From assembly GCF_016219575.1 (NCBI RefSeq), contig NZ_JACRMG010000034.1, positions 62,001 to 126,000 on the forward strand: a DNA stretch of 64,000 nucleotides, given 5' to 3'. Each line of letters starts with the position of its first letter. Position 1 is the stretch's first letter. Made by a program: the position numbers and the translations under genes. The DNA comes from Bradyrhizobium sp. Its GTDB lineage: Bacteria > Pseudomonadota > Alphaproteobacteria > Rhizobiales > Xanthobacteraceae. Of the stretch, positions 49,995 through 57,591 are shown in pieces. Below the pieces are notes generated by a model, which was not told the origin of the DNA, did not search any database, and saw nothing but the letters and a program-made list of their open reading frames with translations.

Positions 49995-50861
49995 TCAGGG
50001 AGTTTCGTCGACGACGCCGTTGCGCAGGATACCGACGCCTTCGGCCTCGACCTCGATGATGTCGCCGGGCTTGAGATACCGCGGCGGATCGAACCGCGCG
50101 CCCGCGCCGGTCGGCGTGCCCGTGACGATGATGTCACCGGGCACCAGCGTCGTGAAGGTGGAAATATAATTGAGGAGGTAGCGGAAGCCGAAGATCAGCC
50201 GTCCGGTTCGGTCGTCCTGCCGCGTCTCGCCGTTGACGCGGGTGGTCAGGCGGATGTCGGCGATCTGGGCATGATCGGTGTAGGGCACGAGCCACGGACC
50301 AAGGCTGCCGGAGGAATCGAAATTCTTGCCCTGCGTCACGTTGAACTTGGCGTGCCGCACCCAGTCGCGCAGCGTGCCTTCGTTGCATAGCGTGATTGCC
50401 GCGATGTGGTCGAGCGCCCTGTCTTCCGCAATGTGCCGGCCGGCCTTGCCGATGACGATCACGAGTTCGCCTTCGTAGTCGAGTTGCTGCGAAGCGCGCG
50501 GGCGCACCAGCGGCGTGTTGTGGCCGACAAAGGAGCGCGGCGTGCGCATGAACATGCTGGGAAATTTCGGCGCGTCCTGGCCGTCCTTGTACTCGGCGTT
50601 GCGGTCCGGGTAGTTGACGCCGATGCAGATGATCTTCTCCGGGGCAGGGATCGGCGTCAGCCAACGGATATCGGCGAGCCCGTGATCGGGCGAGCGTTTC
50701 GCGCCTTCCTCGGCAAGCCTCATCAGGGCGCCGACCTCGATCGCCTCGCGCAGCGTCGGATACTCGAAGCGCGCAGAGAGATCGACGATACCGGTATCGG
50801 TCACGAAGCCGTATTTGGCGATCCCGCTGACGGCATAGGTGGCAAGGCGAGGGAGGGTCAT
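49995..50861 (-). CDS. hpaG: fumarylacetoacetate hydrolase family protein (HpaG-like)
   Basis: A 288-residue protein with one FAH domain. Metal site: IGVNYPDRNAEY and the acidic set in LDYEGELVIVIGK; also NEGTLRDWVRHAKFNVTQGK and VTGTPTGAGARFDPPRYLKP near the end. In E. coli, HpaG has two FAH domains in one chain, with decarboxylase and isomerase activities. Here only one such domain is present, so it may do one step, with the other from elsewhere. It starts 3 bases after hpaD. The symbol is given with caution. Confidence 0.8.
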   Translation of the reverse strand: MTLPRLATYAVSGIAKYGFVTDTGIVDLSARFEYPTLREAIEVGALMRLAEEGAKRSPDHGLADIRWLTPIPAPEKIICIGVNYPDRNAEYKDGQDAPKFPSMFMRTPRSFVGHNTPLVRPRASQQLDYEGELVIVIGKAGRHIAEDRALDHIAAITLCNEGTLRDWVRHAKFNVTQGKNFDSSGSLGPWLVPYTDHAQIADIRLTTRVNGETRQDDRTGRLIFGFRYLLNYISTFTTLVPGDIIVTGTPTGAGARFDPPRYLKPGDIIEVEAEGVGILRNGVVDETP

Positions 50862-50864
50862 GGC

Positions 50865-51848
50865 TCAGTCCGCTACCAGCACGTCGGCCACGAATTGCGG
50901 CTCGCGCACGGTCTGCCCGGTGAAGGGCGAACCCTGCTCGAACCAGGAGCGGGGCGCGGGTGCACCCCATAGCGTCTGCCTGCGCGGATCGCGCAGCGAC
51001 CAGCGCAGCGGTTCGTGGTCGTGATCCCCGGTAAAATAGTCGCTGGTGTAGAGCTCGAGGCGGTGGCCGTCGGGATCGCGCACGTACAGGAAGAACGCGT
51101 TGGAGATGCCGTGACGGCCGGGCCCGCGCTCGATATTCTTCAGGTAGCCGCTGGAGGCCATCACGTCGCAGAGATGCAGGATGTTCATCGCGGTCGGCAC
51201 CCAATAGGCGAAGTGATGCAGGCGCGGGCCCTTGCCGTTGGTGATCGCGAAGTCGTGGACATTGCCCTTGCGGTGCAGCCAGGCGGCGGCGATGCGGCCG
51301 TTCGGTCCGTCCTCCTCGGCATATTCGCTGAGCCGGAAGCCGAGCCGGGCGTAGAAGTCGACGGTGCCCTGGACCTCTGCGGCGAAGACGTTGAAGTGGT
51401 CGAGCCGTTGCGGGTGACAGCCCTTGTAGAGGTCGTAGCGCCGCAACAGGTGAGGGCGCTTGTCCATTTTCGCATAGAGCTCGATCTGGAAACCGAAGGG
51501 ATCGGTGAAGTGCAGTGTCCGGCTCTGGAACGGCTGATCGACAAAGGTGTGGGCAATCCCGTTGCCGGAGAGGAAAGCGGCAGCCTTGTCGAGATCGCCG
51601 TCGTCGCCAACCTTGAAGCCGAGCCGGTTGCAGGCAGGAGCCGCAGCCTTCCGCAGCACGAGCGAATGATGCTGGTGCTCCTCGCTGCCGCGCAGATAAA
51701 CCGCCTTGTCGTCGCGATCCTCGACATGCAGGCCCACGGTGGTCTCGTAAAACTCGCGGCTGGTGTCGAGGTCGGTGACGTCGAGCACGGCGTGGCTGGA
51801 GCGGATGACGTTGAACGGCGGGTCGAAGACGTGTTTCGGAACGGGCAT
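50865..51848 (-). CDS. hpaD: homoprotocatechuate 2,3-dioxygenase
   Basis: A 327-residue type I extradiol dioxygenase with two vicinal-oxygen-chelate domains. It opens the ring of 3,4-dihydroxyphenylacetate. Metal ligands H151 (RLDHFNVF), H212 (GPRLHHFAYW) and E265 (GHRLELYTSDYF) match the Brevibacterium enzyme, as do GPGRHGISNAFFLY and the N-terminal domain. ATG 51848 follows GAGGAAA. It lies downstream of hpaE, separated by a 97-base palindrome, and upstream of the FAH gene (3-base gap). Confidence 0.92.
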   Translation of the reverse strand: MPVPKHVFDPPFNVIRSSHAVLDVTDLDTSREFYETTVGLHVEDRDDKAVYLRGSEEHQHHSLVLRKAAAPACNRLGFKVGDDGDLDKAAAFLSGNGIAHTFVDQPFQSRTLHFTDPFGFQIELYAKMDKRPHLLRRYDLYKGCHPQRLDHFNVFAAEVQGTVDFYARLGFRLSEYAEEDGPNGRIAAAWLHRKGNVHDFAITNGKGPRLHHFAYWVPTAMNILHLCDVMASSGYLKNIERGPGRHGISNAFFLYVRDPDGHRLELYTSDYFTGDHDHEPLRWSLRDPRRQTLWGAPAPRSWFEQGSPFTGQTVREPQFVADVLVAD

Positions 51849-51871
51849 GGTTTCCTCGGCTCTTTCCTCTT

Positions 51872-51968
51872 GTCATTCCGGGATGCGCCGCTAGGCGCAA
51901 GCCCGGAATCCATACTCACGATGGTGGTTATGGATTCCGGGTTCTCGCTTCGCGAGCCCCGGAATGAC
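51872..51968. repeat. intergenic palindrome, TTCCGGG family (copy C)
   Basis: Outer arms GTCATTCCGGG (51872-51882) and CCCGGAATGAC (51958-51968) are the same as in the 40689-40729 hairpin; inner arms GCCCGGAATCCATA and TATGGATTCCGGG add a second stem. It lies inside the hpa operon between hpaE and hpaD. Confidence 0.85.
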
Positions 51969-51972
51969 GATC

Positions 51973-53514
51973 TCAAATTCCCAGCTTCTGGATCTTGTGC
52001 GTGCCCCGCGCGAGCGAGACGTGCTTGGTTTCCATGTAGAAGTCGAACGAATAGTCGCCGCCGTCGCGGCCGACGCCGGAGGCCTTCATGCCGCCGAACG
52101 GCGTCGGCAGGTGGCGGACGTTTTCCGAATTCAGCCAGATCATGCCGGCTTCCAGCGCATCGGCCACCCGCAACGCGCGGCCCATGTCGCCGGTCCAGAC
52201 ATAGCCGGTGAGGCCGTATTGCACGCCGTTGGCGATCTCGACGGCATCTGCCTCGTCCTGGAAGGGGATCACGGTCAGGAACGGCCCGAATACCTCTTCC
52301 TGCGCGACGCGCATTTTCGCGCTGGCGTTGGTGACGAGCGTCGGCTGCACATAATGCCCGCCGCCGGGGCCGTCATGCGCCTTGCCGCCGACGGCGATGG
52401 TGGCGCCGTCCTGCCTTGCAACGTCGAAGTACGAGCAGACCTTGGCGAGGTGCCGCTCATGGATCAGCGGCCCGATTTCGGTGGCGGGATCGAGGGGATG
52501 GCCCACCTTCAGCTTCTGCACGCGGGCAGCGAGCTTTTCGATGAACTTGTCCGCGATGCCCTGCTGCACCAGCAGCCGGCTGGAGGAAGTGCAGCGCTCG
52601 CCATTGAGTGAGTAGATCATGAACACGACCGCATCGAGCGCGCGATCGAGATCGGCGTCGTCGAACACGATCACCGGATTCTTGCCGCCGAGCTCGAAAT
52701 GCACCCGCTTCAGCGTCTTTGCGCCCTGCGCCATGATGGCCGAGCCCGTCGCGCTCTCACCGACAAAGCCGATCGCCTTGATGGCGGGATGTTCGGTCAG
52801 CGCCTTGCCGGCTTCCTCGCCGAAACCGTGCACGGTGTTGAGCACGCCGTCGGGCAGGCCGGCCTGCTTCGCCAGCTTGGCGAGCAGATCGGCCGTCACC
52901 GGCGACCATTCCGCAGGCTTGTGCACGACGGTGCAGCCGGCGGCCAGCGCAGGCGCGATCTTCCAGGTGGAGAGCATGAACGGCGTGTTCCATGGCGTGA
53001 TTACGCCGACCGGGCCGATCGGCAAGCGCGTGGAAATATTCCAGTGCTCCTCGCTCGGCGTGTTGAGGCCGTCGCGGGCCTCGGCGCATTTGTCGGCGAA
53101 GAAGCGGAAGTTTTCCGCCGCGCGGATCGCGGCCTTGGCCATGAAGCGATGAGCCTGGCCGGTATCGATGCACTCCAGCACGGCGATGTCGTCGGCATTG
53201 TCCTCGATTGCATCGGCGACGCGATGCAGGAGTTTTCGGCGCATGGGAGCCGCCATGTCGCGCCAGGACTTGAAAGCGAGCGAGGCGGCGGTTGCAGCGC
53301 GGTCGATATCCTCGGCATTGCCGCGGGCGACAGTGGCGAGCACGGAGCCGTCGATCGGTGATTTCGTCTCGAAGGTCTCGCCGGAAATCGACGGCACGAT
53401 CTTGCCCTCGATGATGTGGCCGATGCCGTCGGCGCGCAGCTTCTTCAACAGCGGCGCGGCGCGCTCGCGATTGGCCTGGAAGACGTCGGCGGATTTGGGC
53501 GTGACTTTATCCAT
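51973..53514 (-). CDS. hpaE: 5-carboxymethyl-2-hydroxymuconate semialdehyde dehydrogenase
   Basis: A 513-residue aldehyde dehydrogenase. The catalytic glutamate E274 (HFELGGKNP) and cysteine C308 (NGERCTSSSR) are in place, with the NAD motif PWNTPFMLSTWKIAPALAAG. HpaE oxidises the ring-cleavage semialdehyde of the homoprotocatechuate path to the diacid. The identification rests on family likeness plus tight context: it overlaps hpaF by 8 bases and precedes hpaD. The N-terminus is about 25 residues longer than in E. coli HpaE. Confidence 0.9.
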   Translation of the reverse strand: MDKVTPKSADVFQANRERAAPLLKKLRADGIGHIIEGKIVPSISGETFETKSPIDGSVLATVARGNAEDIDRAATAASLAFKSWRDMAAPMRRKLLHRVADAIEDNADDIAVLECIDTGQAHRFMAKAAIRAAENFRFFADKCAEARDGLNTPSEEHWNISTRLPIGPVGVITPWNTPFMLSTWKIAPALAAGCTVVHKPAEWSPVTADLLAKLAKQAGLPDGVLNTVHGFGEEAGKALTEHPAIKAIGFVGESATGSAIMAQGAKTLKRVHFELGGKNPVIVFDDADLDRALDAVVFMIYSLNGERCTSSSRLLVQQGIADKFIEKLAARVQKLKVGHPLDPATEIGPLIHERHLAKVCSYFDVARQDGATIAVGGKAHDGPGGGHYVQPTLVTNASAKMRVAQEEVFGPFLTVIPFQDEADAVEIANGVQYGLTGYVWTGDMGRALRVADALEAGMIWLNSENVRHLPTPFGGMKASGVGRDGGDYSFDFYMETKHVSLARGTHKIQKLGI

Positions 53515-53905
53515 GGGCAGGCTCCACTTTCAAAGCGTCGTGGATGTTGTTGCGTTTCCAGCTGGTTTCCTTGTCGTTGATCTGCATGTCGAACGACAAC
53601 GCAAACCTGCTGTTGGCGAACACCGGATCGAGATAGGCGGACAACGCCTGGAAGATGTGCTCGCCTGCCTTCTTGCGGGTGGGGAGATCGCGGCCCTCAC
53701 CGAGCCTCAACAGCATCGACAGGAATCCGAGCTGCGGGTCGCCGTCGCCGATCGCATAATGCTCGCATTTGGTGGCGCGGACGCGGATGCCGCCGATCGG
53801 GAAGATGCCTGTCTCTACCGCCGCCTTGCGGACCAGCTCGACCACGGCGCCCATATCGACGCGTTTGTCGATATTGGCTGAATATTCGATGGTGAAGTGT
53901 GGCAT
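53507..53905 (-). CDS. hpaF: 5-carboxymethyl-2-hydroxymuconate delta-isomerase
   Basis: A 132-residue protein of the tautomerase-like CHMI family. After removal of Met the catalytic Pro is first (MPHFTIEYSANI). Arginines in GIRVRATKCEHYAIGDGD and RKKAGEHIFQAL belong to the family pattern. It isomerises the diacid made by HpaE. It is 28 bases after hpaH and overlaps hpaE by 8 bases. Confidence 0.93.
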   Translation of the reverse strand: MPHFTIEYSANIDKRVDMGAVVELVRKAAVETGIFPIGGIRVRATKCEHYAIGDGDPQLGFLSMLLRLGEGRDLPTRKKAGEHIFQALSAYLDPVFANSRFALSFDMQINDKETSWKRNNIHDALKVEPAHG

Positions 53906-53933
53906 CGCGTTTCGCTCCGGATTGTTTTGCGTC

Positions 53934-54740
53934 TCAGGCGAAGTAGCAGCTCACCGAGCCGTAGGGACCGTAGTCGGCCTGGACCGTATCGCCCTTGCGG
54001 GTCTCGATCGGGCGAATGAACGACCCCGCCAGCACCACCTGGCCGGCTTCGAGCGAAAGTCCGTTCGGCGCGATCTTGTTGGCGAGCCAGGCCACCGCGG
54101 TCGCGGGATGGTTGAGCACGCCGGCGGCAAGGCCCGTCTCTTCCAGCTGCCCGTTACGATAGCACAGCGCGCCGATCCAGCGCAGATCGGCATCGAGCGG
54201 GCGGATCGGCCGGCCGCCGAGCACGATGCCGGCATTGGCTGCATTGTCGGCGATGGTATCGAAGATCTTGCGCGTCGCCTTGGTCTGCGGGTCGACCCGT
54301 TCGACGCGGGTGTCGAGGATTTCCAGTGCGGGCACCACAAAATCCGTCGCGTTGAGTACGTCGAACAAGGTGCAGTTCGGCCCAGCCAGGCGCTGCTTCA
54401 TCACAAAGGCAAGCTCGGCCTCGACGCGCGTGGCGATGAACCGGTCGGTCGGCACCAGACCGCCATCGGCGAAGAACATGTCGTCGAGCAGGATGCCGGA
54501 ATCAGGTTCGTCGATGTTGAGCGCGCTCTGCATCGCCTTGGAGGTGAGGCCGATCTTGTGGCCCTTCACCACGCGTCCCTCAGCCACTTTCATCTCGACC
54601 CAGGCCTTCTGAATCGCATAGGCATCCTCGATCGTGATGCCCGGGTGATCCAGCGAGAGCTGGCGGATCTGCTTGCGGGTCTTCTCCGCGCGGTCGAGCC
54701 GCTCGGCGGCGCTGCGGATTTCGTCTTGCGAGAGGGCCAT
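53934..54740 (-). CDS. hpaH: 2-oxo-hepta-3-ene-1,7-dioate hydratase
   Basis: A 268-residue hydratase of the FAH-related 2-hydroxypentadienoate hydratase family. Motifs GHKIGLTSKAMQSALNID and ATRVEAELAFVMKQRL hold the metal-binding acidic residues; the end reads QADYGPYGSVSCYF. It adds water to 2-oxohept-3-ene-1,7-dioate, giving the substrate of the HpaI aldolase. First gene of the minus hpa operon, divergent from the MarR regulator, with a palindrome in between. Confidence 0.92.
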   Translation of the reverse strand: MALSQDEIRSAAERLDRAEKTRKQIRQLSLDHPGITIEDAYAIQKAWVEMKVAEGRVVKGHKIGLTSKAMQSALNIDEPDSGILLDDMFFADGGLVPTDRFIATRVEAELAFVMKQRLAGPNCTLFDVLNATDFVVPALEILDTRVERVDPQTKATRKIFDTIADNAANAGIVLGGRPIRPLDADLRWIGALCYRNGQLEETGLAAGVLNHPATAVAWLANKIAPNGLSLEAGQVVLAGSFIRPIETRKGDTVQADYGPYGSVSCYFA

Positions 54741-54773
54741 GGGGGACCGCTAATAGGGGATGCGGGAAGATGA

Positions 54774-54785
54774 TTAACATGTTAA
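54774..54785. promoter_or_regulatory. putative HpaR operator
   Basis: TTAACATGTTAA is a perfect 12-base palindrome between divergent hpaH and hpaR, 34 bases before the hpaH start. On the minus strand it lies mostly between a -35-like TTGCAC (plus 54794-54799) and a -10-like TAATCA (plus 54771-54776) spaced by 17 bases, so a bound MarR dimer would block the hpa promoter. Confidence 0.6.
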
Positions 54786-54837
54786 GTGTTTTTGTGCAAA
54801 CCCTATTGCTGCTTGCTGCAGCGCACGCGTGAGATGC

Positions 54838-55362
54838 ATGGCGCGGAAAAAATCGTCCAGTGATTCCAGTGCATCGGCAGCGCCGGCATCGCGCCGGCTG
54901 CCGATGCGCGAGTTTTCCCGCTCGCTGCCGATGTCGCTGCTGCGCGCTCGCGAGGCGGTGATGCGCCAGTTCCGCCCCTCGCTGCGGAACCACGGCCTCA
55001 CCGAACAGCAATGGCGCATCCTGCGCGCGCTGACGGCGGTGGAGACCATCGAGGTTACCGAACTCGCCCGCACCGCCTTCCTGCTCGGCCCGAGCCTGTC
55101 GCGCATCCTGCGCGACCTCGAGGCGCGGCAACTGGTCGAGCGCAAGACCGCGGAAGCCGACCAGCGCCGCGCCGTCGTCTCGATCTCGGCCAAGGGGCTG
55201 AAGCTGATCGAGGCGGTGGCTCCGACATCGGAGGCGATCTATGCCGAGATCACCCGCCGCTTCGGTGCGCGCCGGCTTTCCGAATTGCAGGACATGCTGG
55301 CCGCGCTGGAACAGGGCCTCGCTGACATGGAAGGTGCAGACCGCGACGACGGCGAGGAGTGA
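54838..55362 (+). CDS. hpaR: MarR-family regulator of homoprotocatechuate degradation
   Basis: A 174-residue winged-helix regulator of the HpaR type. The N-terminus has an MREFSRSLPMSLLRAREAVM stretch and FRPSLRNHGLTEQQWRILRAL, as in E. coli HpaR; the recognition region is ELARTAFLLGPSLSRILRDL and the wing ADQRRAVVSIS. HpaR represses the hpa operon and is released by 4-hydroxyphenylacetate or homoprotocatechuate. ATG 54838 is chosen; a GTG at 54829 is the alternative. Divergent from hpaH. Confidence 0.9.
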   Translation: MARKKSSSDSSASAAPASRRLPMREFSRSLPMSLLRAREAVMRQFRPSLRNHGLTEQQWRILRALTAVETIEVTELARTAFLLGPSLSRILRDLEARQLVERKTAEADQRRAVVSISAKGLKLIEAVAPTSEAIYAEITRRFGARRLSELQDMLAALEQGLADMEGADRDDGEE

Positions 55363-55419
55363 ATGCAATTTTGCATGAAGCTACCGGCGCGGTGCATAGC
55401 CTGACTGCAAATGATTGCA
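55363..55419. promoter_or_regulatory. two TGCAA-type inverted repeats before the Ldh gene
   Basis: ATGCAA-TT-TTGCAT (55363-55376) and TGCAA-ATGA-TTGCA (55406-55419) share the same half-site with 2- and 4-base centres. They lie 160-210 bases before the Ldh-type start and could bind a repressor, for instance of the GntR or LacI kind. The regulator is not known. Confidence 0.35.
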
Positions 55420-55576
55420 ACCATTCGGCAATGATGGCTTGGGCAGTGGACATCGCAGTCTTTTTTCGCTCAAACTGCCGGCCAAGCCGGTCAGCAAAAC
55501 CGGCGCAGGGAGTACGGCTCGCCGCGACCAGCGATGCGGCCGGACGCGACAGGGAACACGACTGAAAAATCCGGAC

Positions 55577-56662
55577 ATGGTTACTATCAAGGTCAGCAAC
55601 CTCATCGATTTCGTCGCGGACGTTTTTTCCCACGCTGAATCTTCCGCCGACGAGGCACGGCGCATCGCGACCTATCTCACGACGGCGAATCTCACCGGCC
55701 ATGACAGCCACGGCGTGATCCGCGTGCCCGTCTATGTCAGGTGGAAGAAGACGGGCAACGTCATTCCCAACCAGACCCCCGAGATCGTCGTCGATACGCC
55801 GTCGCTCGCCGTGGTCGATGGCAAGTTCGGCTATGGACAGACCGTCACGCCATTCGCGGTGAAGACCGGTATCGAGAAGTGCAGGAAGGCGGGGCTCGCT
55901 GCCGTGGCGCTGCGCAATTCGGGCCATATCGGCCGTGTCGGTGACTGGGCCGAGATGGCCGCAGCGGAAGGCCTGGTGTCCGTGCATTTCGTCAATGCCG
56001 CGGGTTCGCTGCTGGTCGCGCCGTTCGGCGGGGTGGAGAAGCGCCTCTCGACCGCGCCCTATTGCGTCGGTGTGCCGCGCGAAGGGTATGATCCGATCGT
56101 GCTTGATTTCGCGACTTCGATCGTTGCCGAGGGCAAGGTGCTGGTGGCGAGCCGTGGCGGCAAGAAGCTGCCGAAGGGCGCGCTGATCGATGCCGACGGT
56201 ACGCTGAGCGAGGAGCCGAGCGTGCTCTATGGCCCGTACACACCGGATGGACCGCGCGACCACACCAAGGGCACCGGCGCCATCCGCGCTTTCGGCGAGC
56301 ACAAGGGCTCGGGCCTTGCCTTCATCTGCGAACTGCTCGGCGGCGCGCTCACCGGCACCGGCGCGACTTCGGGAGGCCGCCGCTTCGCCAACGGCATGCT
56401 GTCCTTCTACATCGATCCCAAGGTGGTCGACACCAGCAACTATTTCGACGGCGAGATCAGCCGCTATGTCGATTTCATCCGCGCCACCAAACCTGTCGCC
56501 GGTGTCGACACCGTCTTGATCCCCGGCGACCCCGAGCGGAAGACTCGCGCCGAGCGCACCGCGAATGGCGTGCCATTGCCCGACGACACCTGGGCGGCGA
56601 TCGTCAACACCGCGCGCGAGGTCGGCGTCAGCGAAGTCAGCATTCAGCGGGCCACGAGCTAA
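55577..56662 (+). CDS. Ldh-family (malate/lactate/ureidoglycolate-type) dehydrogenase
   Basis: A 361-residue NAD(P)-dependent dehydrogenase of the MDH type 2 / Ldh family, with its own non-Rossmann fold. Motifs: LTGHDSHGVIRVPVYVRWKK near the N-terminus, ALRNSGHIGRVGDWAEMAA, VLDFATSIVAEGK and GEHKGSGLAFICELLGGALT. It reduces or oxidises 2-hydroxy/2-oxo acids. ATG 55577 has only a weak ribosome site. It is 38 bases before the aldolase gene. Substrate unknown; sugar-acid or 2-oxo-acid chemistry fits the neighbours. Confidence 0.87.
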   Translation: MVTIKVSNLIDFVADVFSHAESSADEARRIATYLTTANLTGHDSHGVIRVPVYVRWKKTGNVIPNQTPEIVVDTPSLAVVDGKFGYGQTVTPFAVKTGIEKCRKAGLAAVALRNSGHIGRVGDWAEMAAAEGLVSVHFVNAAGSLLVAPFGGVEKRLSTAPYCVGVPREGYDPIVLDFATSIVAEGKVLVASRGGKKLPKGALIDADGTLSEEPSVLYGPYTPDGPRDHTKGTGAIRAFGEHKGSGLAFICELLGGALTGTGATSGGRRFANGMLSFYIDPKVVDTSNYFDGEISRYVDFIRATKPVAGVDTVLIPGDPERKTRAERTANGVPLPDDTWAAIVNTAREVGVSEVSIQRATS

Positions 56663-56700
56663 GCATTCTCAACCGGTTGCATCACAAGGAAACGCGATCA

Positions 56701-57480
56701 ATGGCTAACAACAACGTCAAGAAGGCATGGGCATCGGGCAAGGCCGTGGTGAACGCCTGGCTGGCGATCCCTTCGGGATTCTCGGCCGAAGTCATCGCGC
56801 AGTGCGGCTTCGACAGCGTCACCGTCGACATGCAGCACGGCGTGCAGGACTATCTCTCCATGGTGCAGTGTTTCCAGGCGATGAACGGCCACCCGGTGAC
56901 GCCGATGGTCCGCGTGCCCTGGAACGAGCCCGGCATCATCGGCAAGGTGCTCGACGGCGGCGCCTATGGTGTGATCTGCCCGATGGTCAACACGCCGCAG
57001 GAAGCGAAGAACCTCGTCTCCTATGCCAAGTATCCGCCGAAGGGCGTGCGCTCCAACGGCCCGATCCGCTCCGGCATGTACGGTTCTGCCGGCACCTATC
57101 AGAAGACGGCCAACGACGAGATCGTGCTGCTGCCGATGATGGAGACCAGGACCGCGGTCGAGAACATGGAAGCGATCCTCGACGTCGAGGGCATCGACGG
57201 CGTCTATATCGGCCCCTCCGATCTCGGCTTCTCCTATGGCCTCGAGCCGAAGCTCGATCGGACCGAGCCGGAGATCCTCAAGATCTACGAGAAGATCATC
57301 AAGGAATGTGGCAAGCGCGGCCTCAATCCGGGCATTCACTGCTCGGGCGCCGACGGCGCAGTGCGCGCCATCAACATGGGCTTCAAGCTCGTCACGCTCT
57401 CGAACGAGAGCGGCCTGATGATGACCTATGCCAAGATGCAGGTGAACCAGACCCGCAAGGAATCGGGCGGCAAGGCCTGA
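56701..57480 (+). CDS. hpaI: HpcH/HpaI-family class II aldolase
   Basis: A 259-residue metal-dependent aldolase. The catalytic histidine H46 is in VDMQHGVQDY, an arginine R71 in MVRVPWNEPG, metal ligands in PMMETRTAVENM and YIGPSDLGFSYG. HpaI splits 4-hydroxy-2-oxoheptanedioate into pyruvate and succinic semialdehyde, the last hpa step. The gene lies near the hpa cluster, but between an Ldh-type dehydrogenase and a UxaA-type dehydratase, so a 2-keto-3-deoxy sugar-acid aldolase is also possible. ATG 56701 follows AAGGAAA. The symbol is tentative. Confidence 0.82.
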   Translation: MANNNVKKAWASGKAVVNAWLAIPSGFSAEVIAQCGFDSVTVDMQHGVQDYLSMVQCFQAMNGHPVTPMVRVPWNEPGIIGKVLDGGAYGVICPMVNTPQEAKNLVSYAKYPPKGVRSNGPIRSGMYGSAGTYQKTANDEIVLLPMMETRTAVENMEAILDVEGIDGVYIGPSDLGFSYGLEPKLDRTEPEILKIYEKIIKECGKRGLNPGIHCSGADGAVRAINMGFKLVTLSNESGLMMTYAKMQVNQTRKESGGKA

Positions 57481-57485
57481 TAGGC

Positions 57486-57571
57486 GCGAATAGCGAGTAG
57501 TGAATGGCGAATAGAAGATAGCGAGCGGCGCAATAGGGTCTACTATTCGCCACTCGCTATTCGCTATTCGC
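57486..57571. repeat. GCGAATAGCGAG-type palindrome (copy A)
   Basis: Made of repeated GCGAATRGCGAGTRG units on one side and their complement on the other; outer arms GCGAATAGCGA (57486-57496) and TCGCTATTCGC (57561-57571). It lies between the aldolase and the UxaA-family gene. A second copy is on the far side of that gene at 59122-59185. Confidence 0.88.
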
Positions 57572-57591
57572 ATCTCCGAAGGAGTTCCACC

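Noticed and set aside
57486..57571. Possible CRISPR-like array because of repeated GCGAAT units
   Set aside because: The units are back-to-back and inverted with no spacers of constant length and no cas genes; it is a palindrome.
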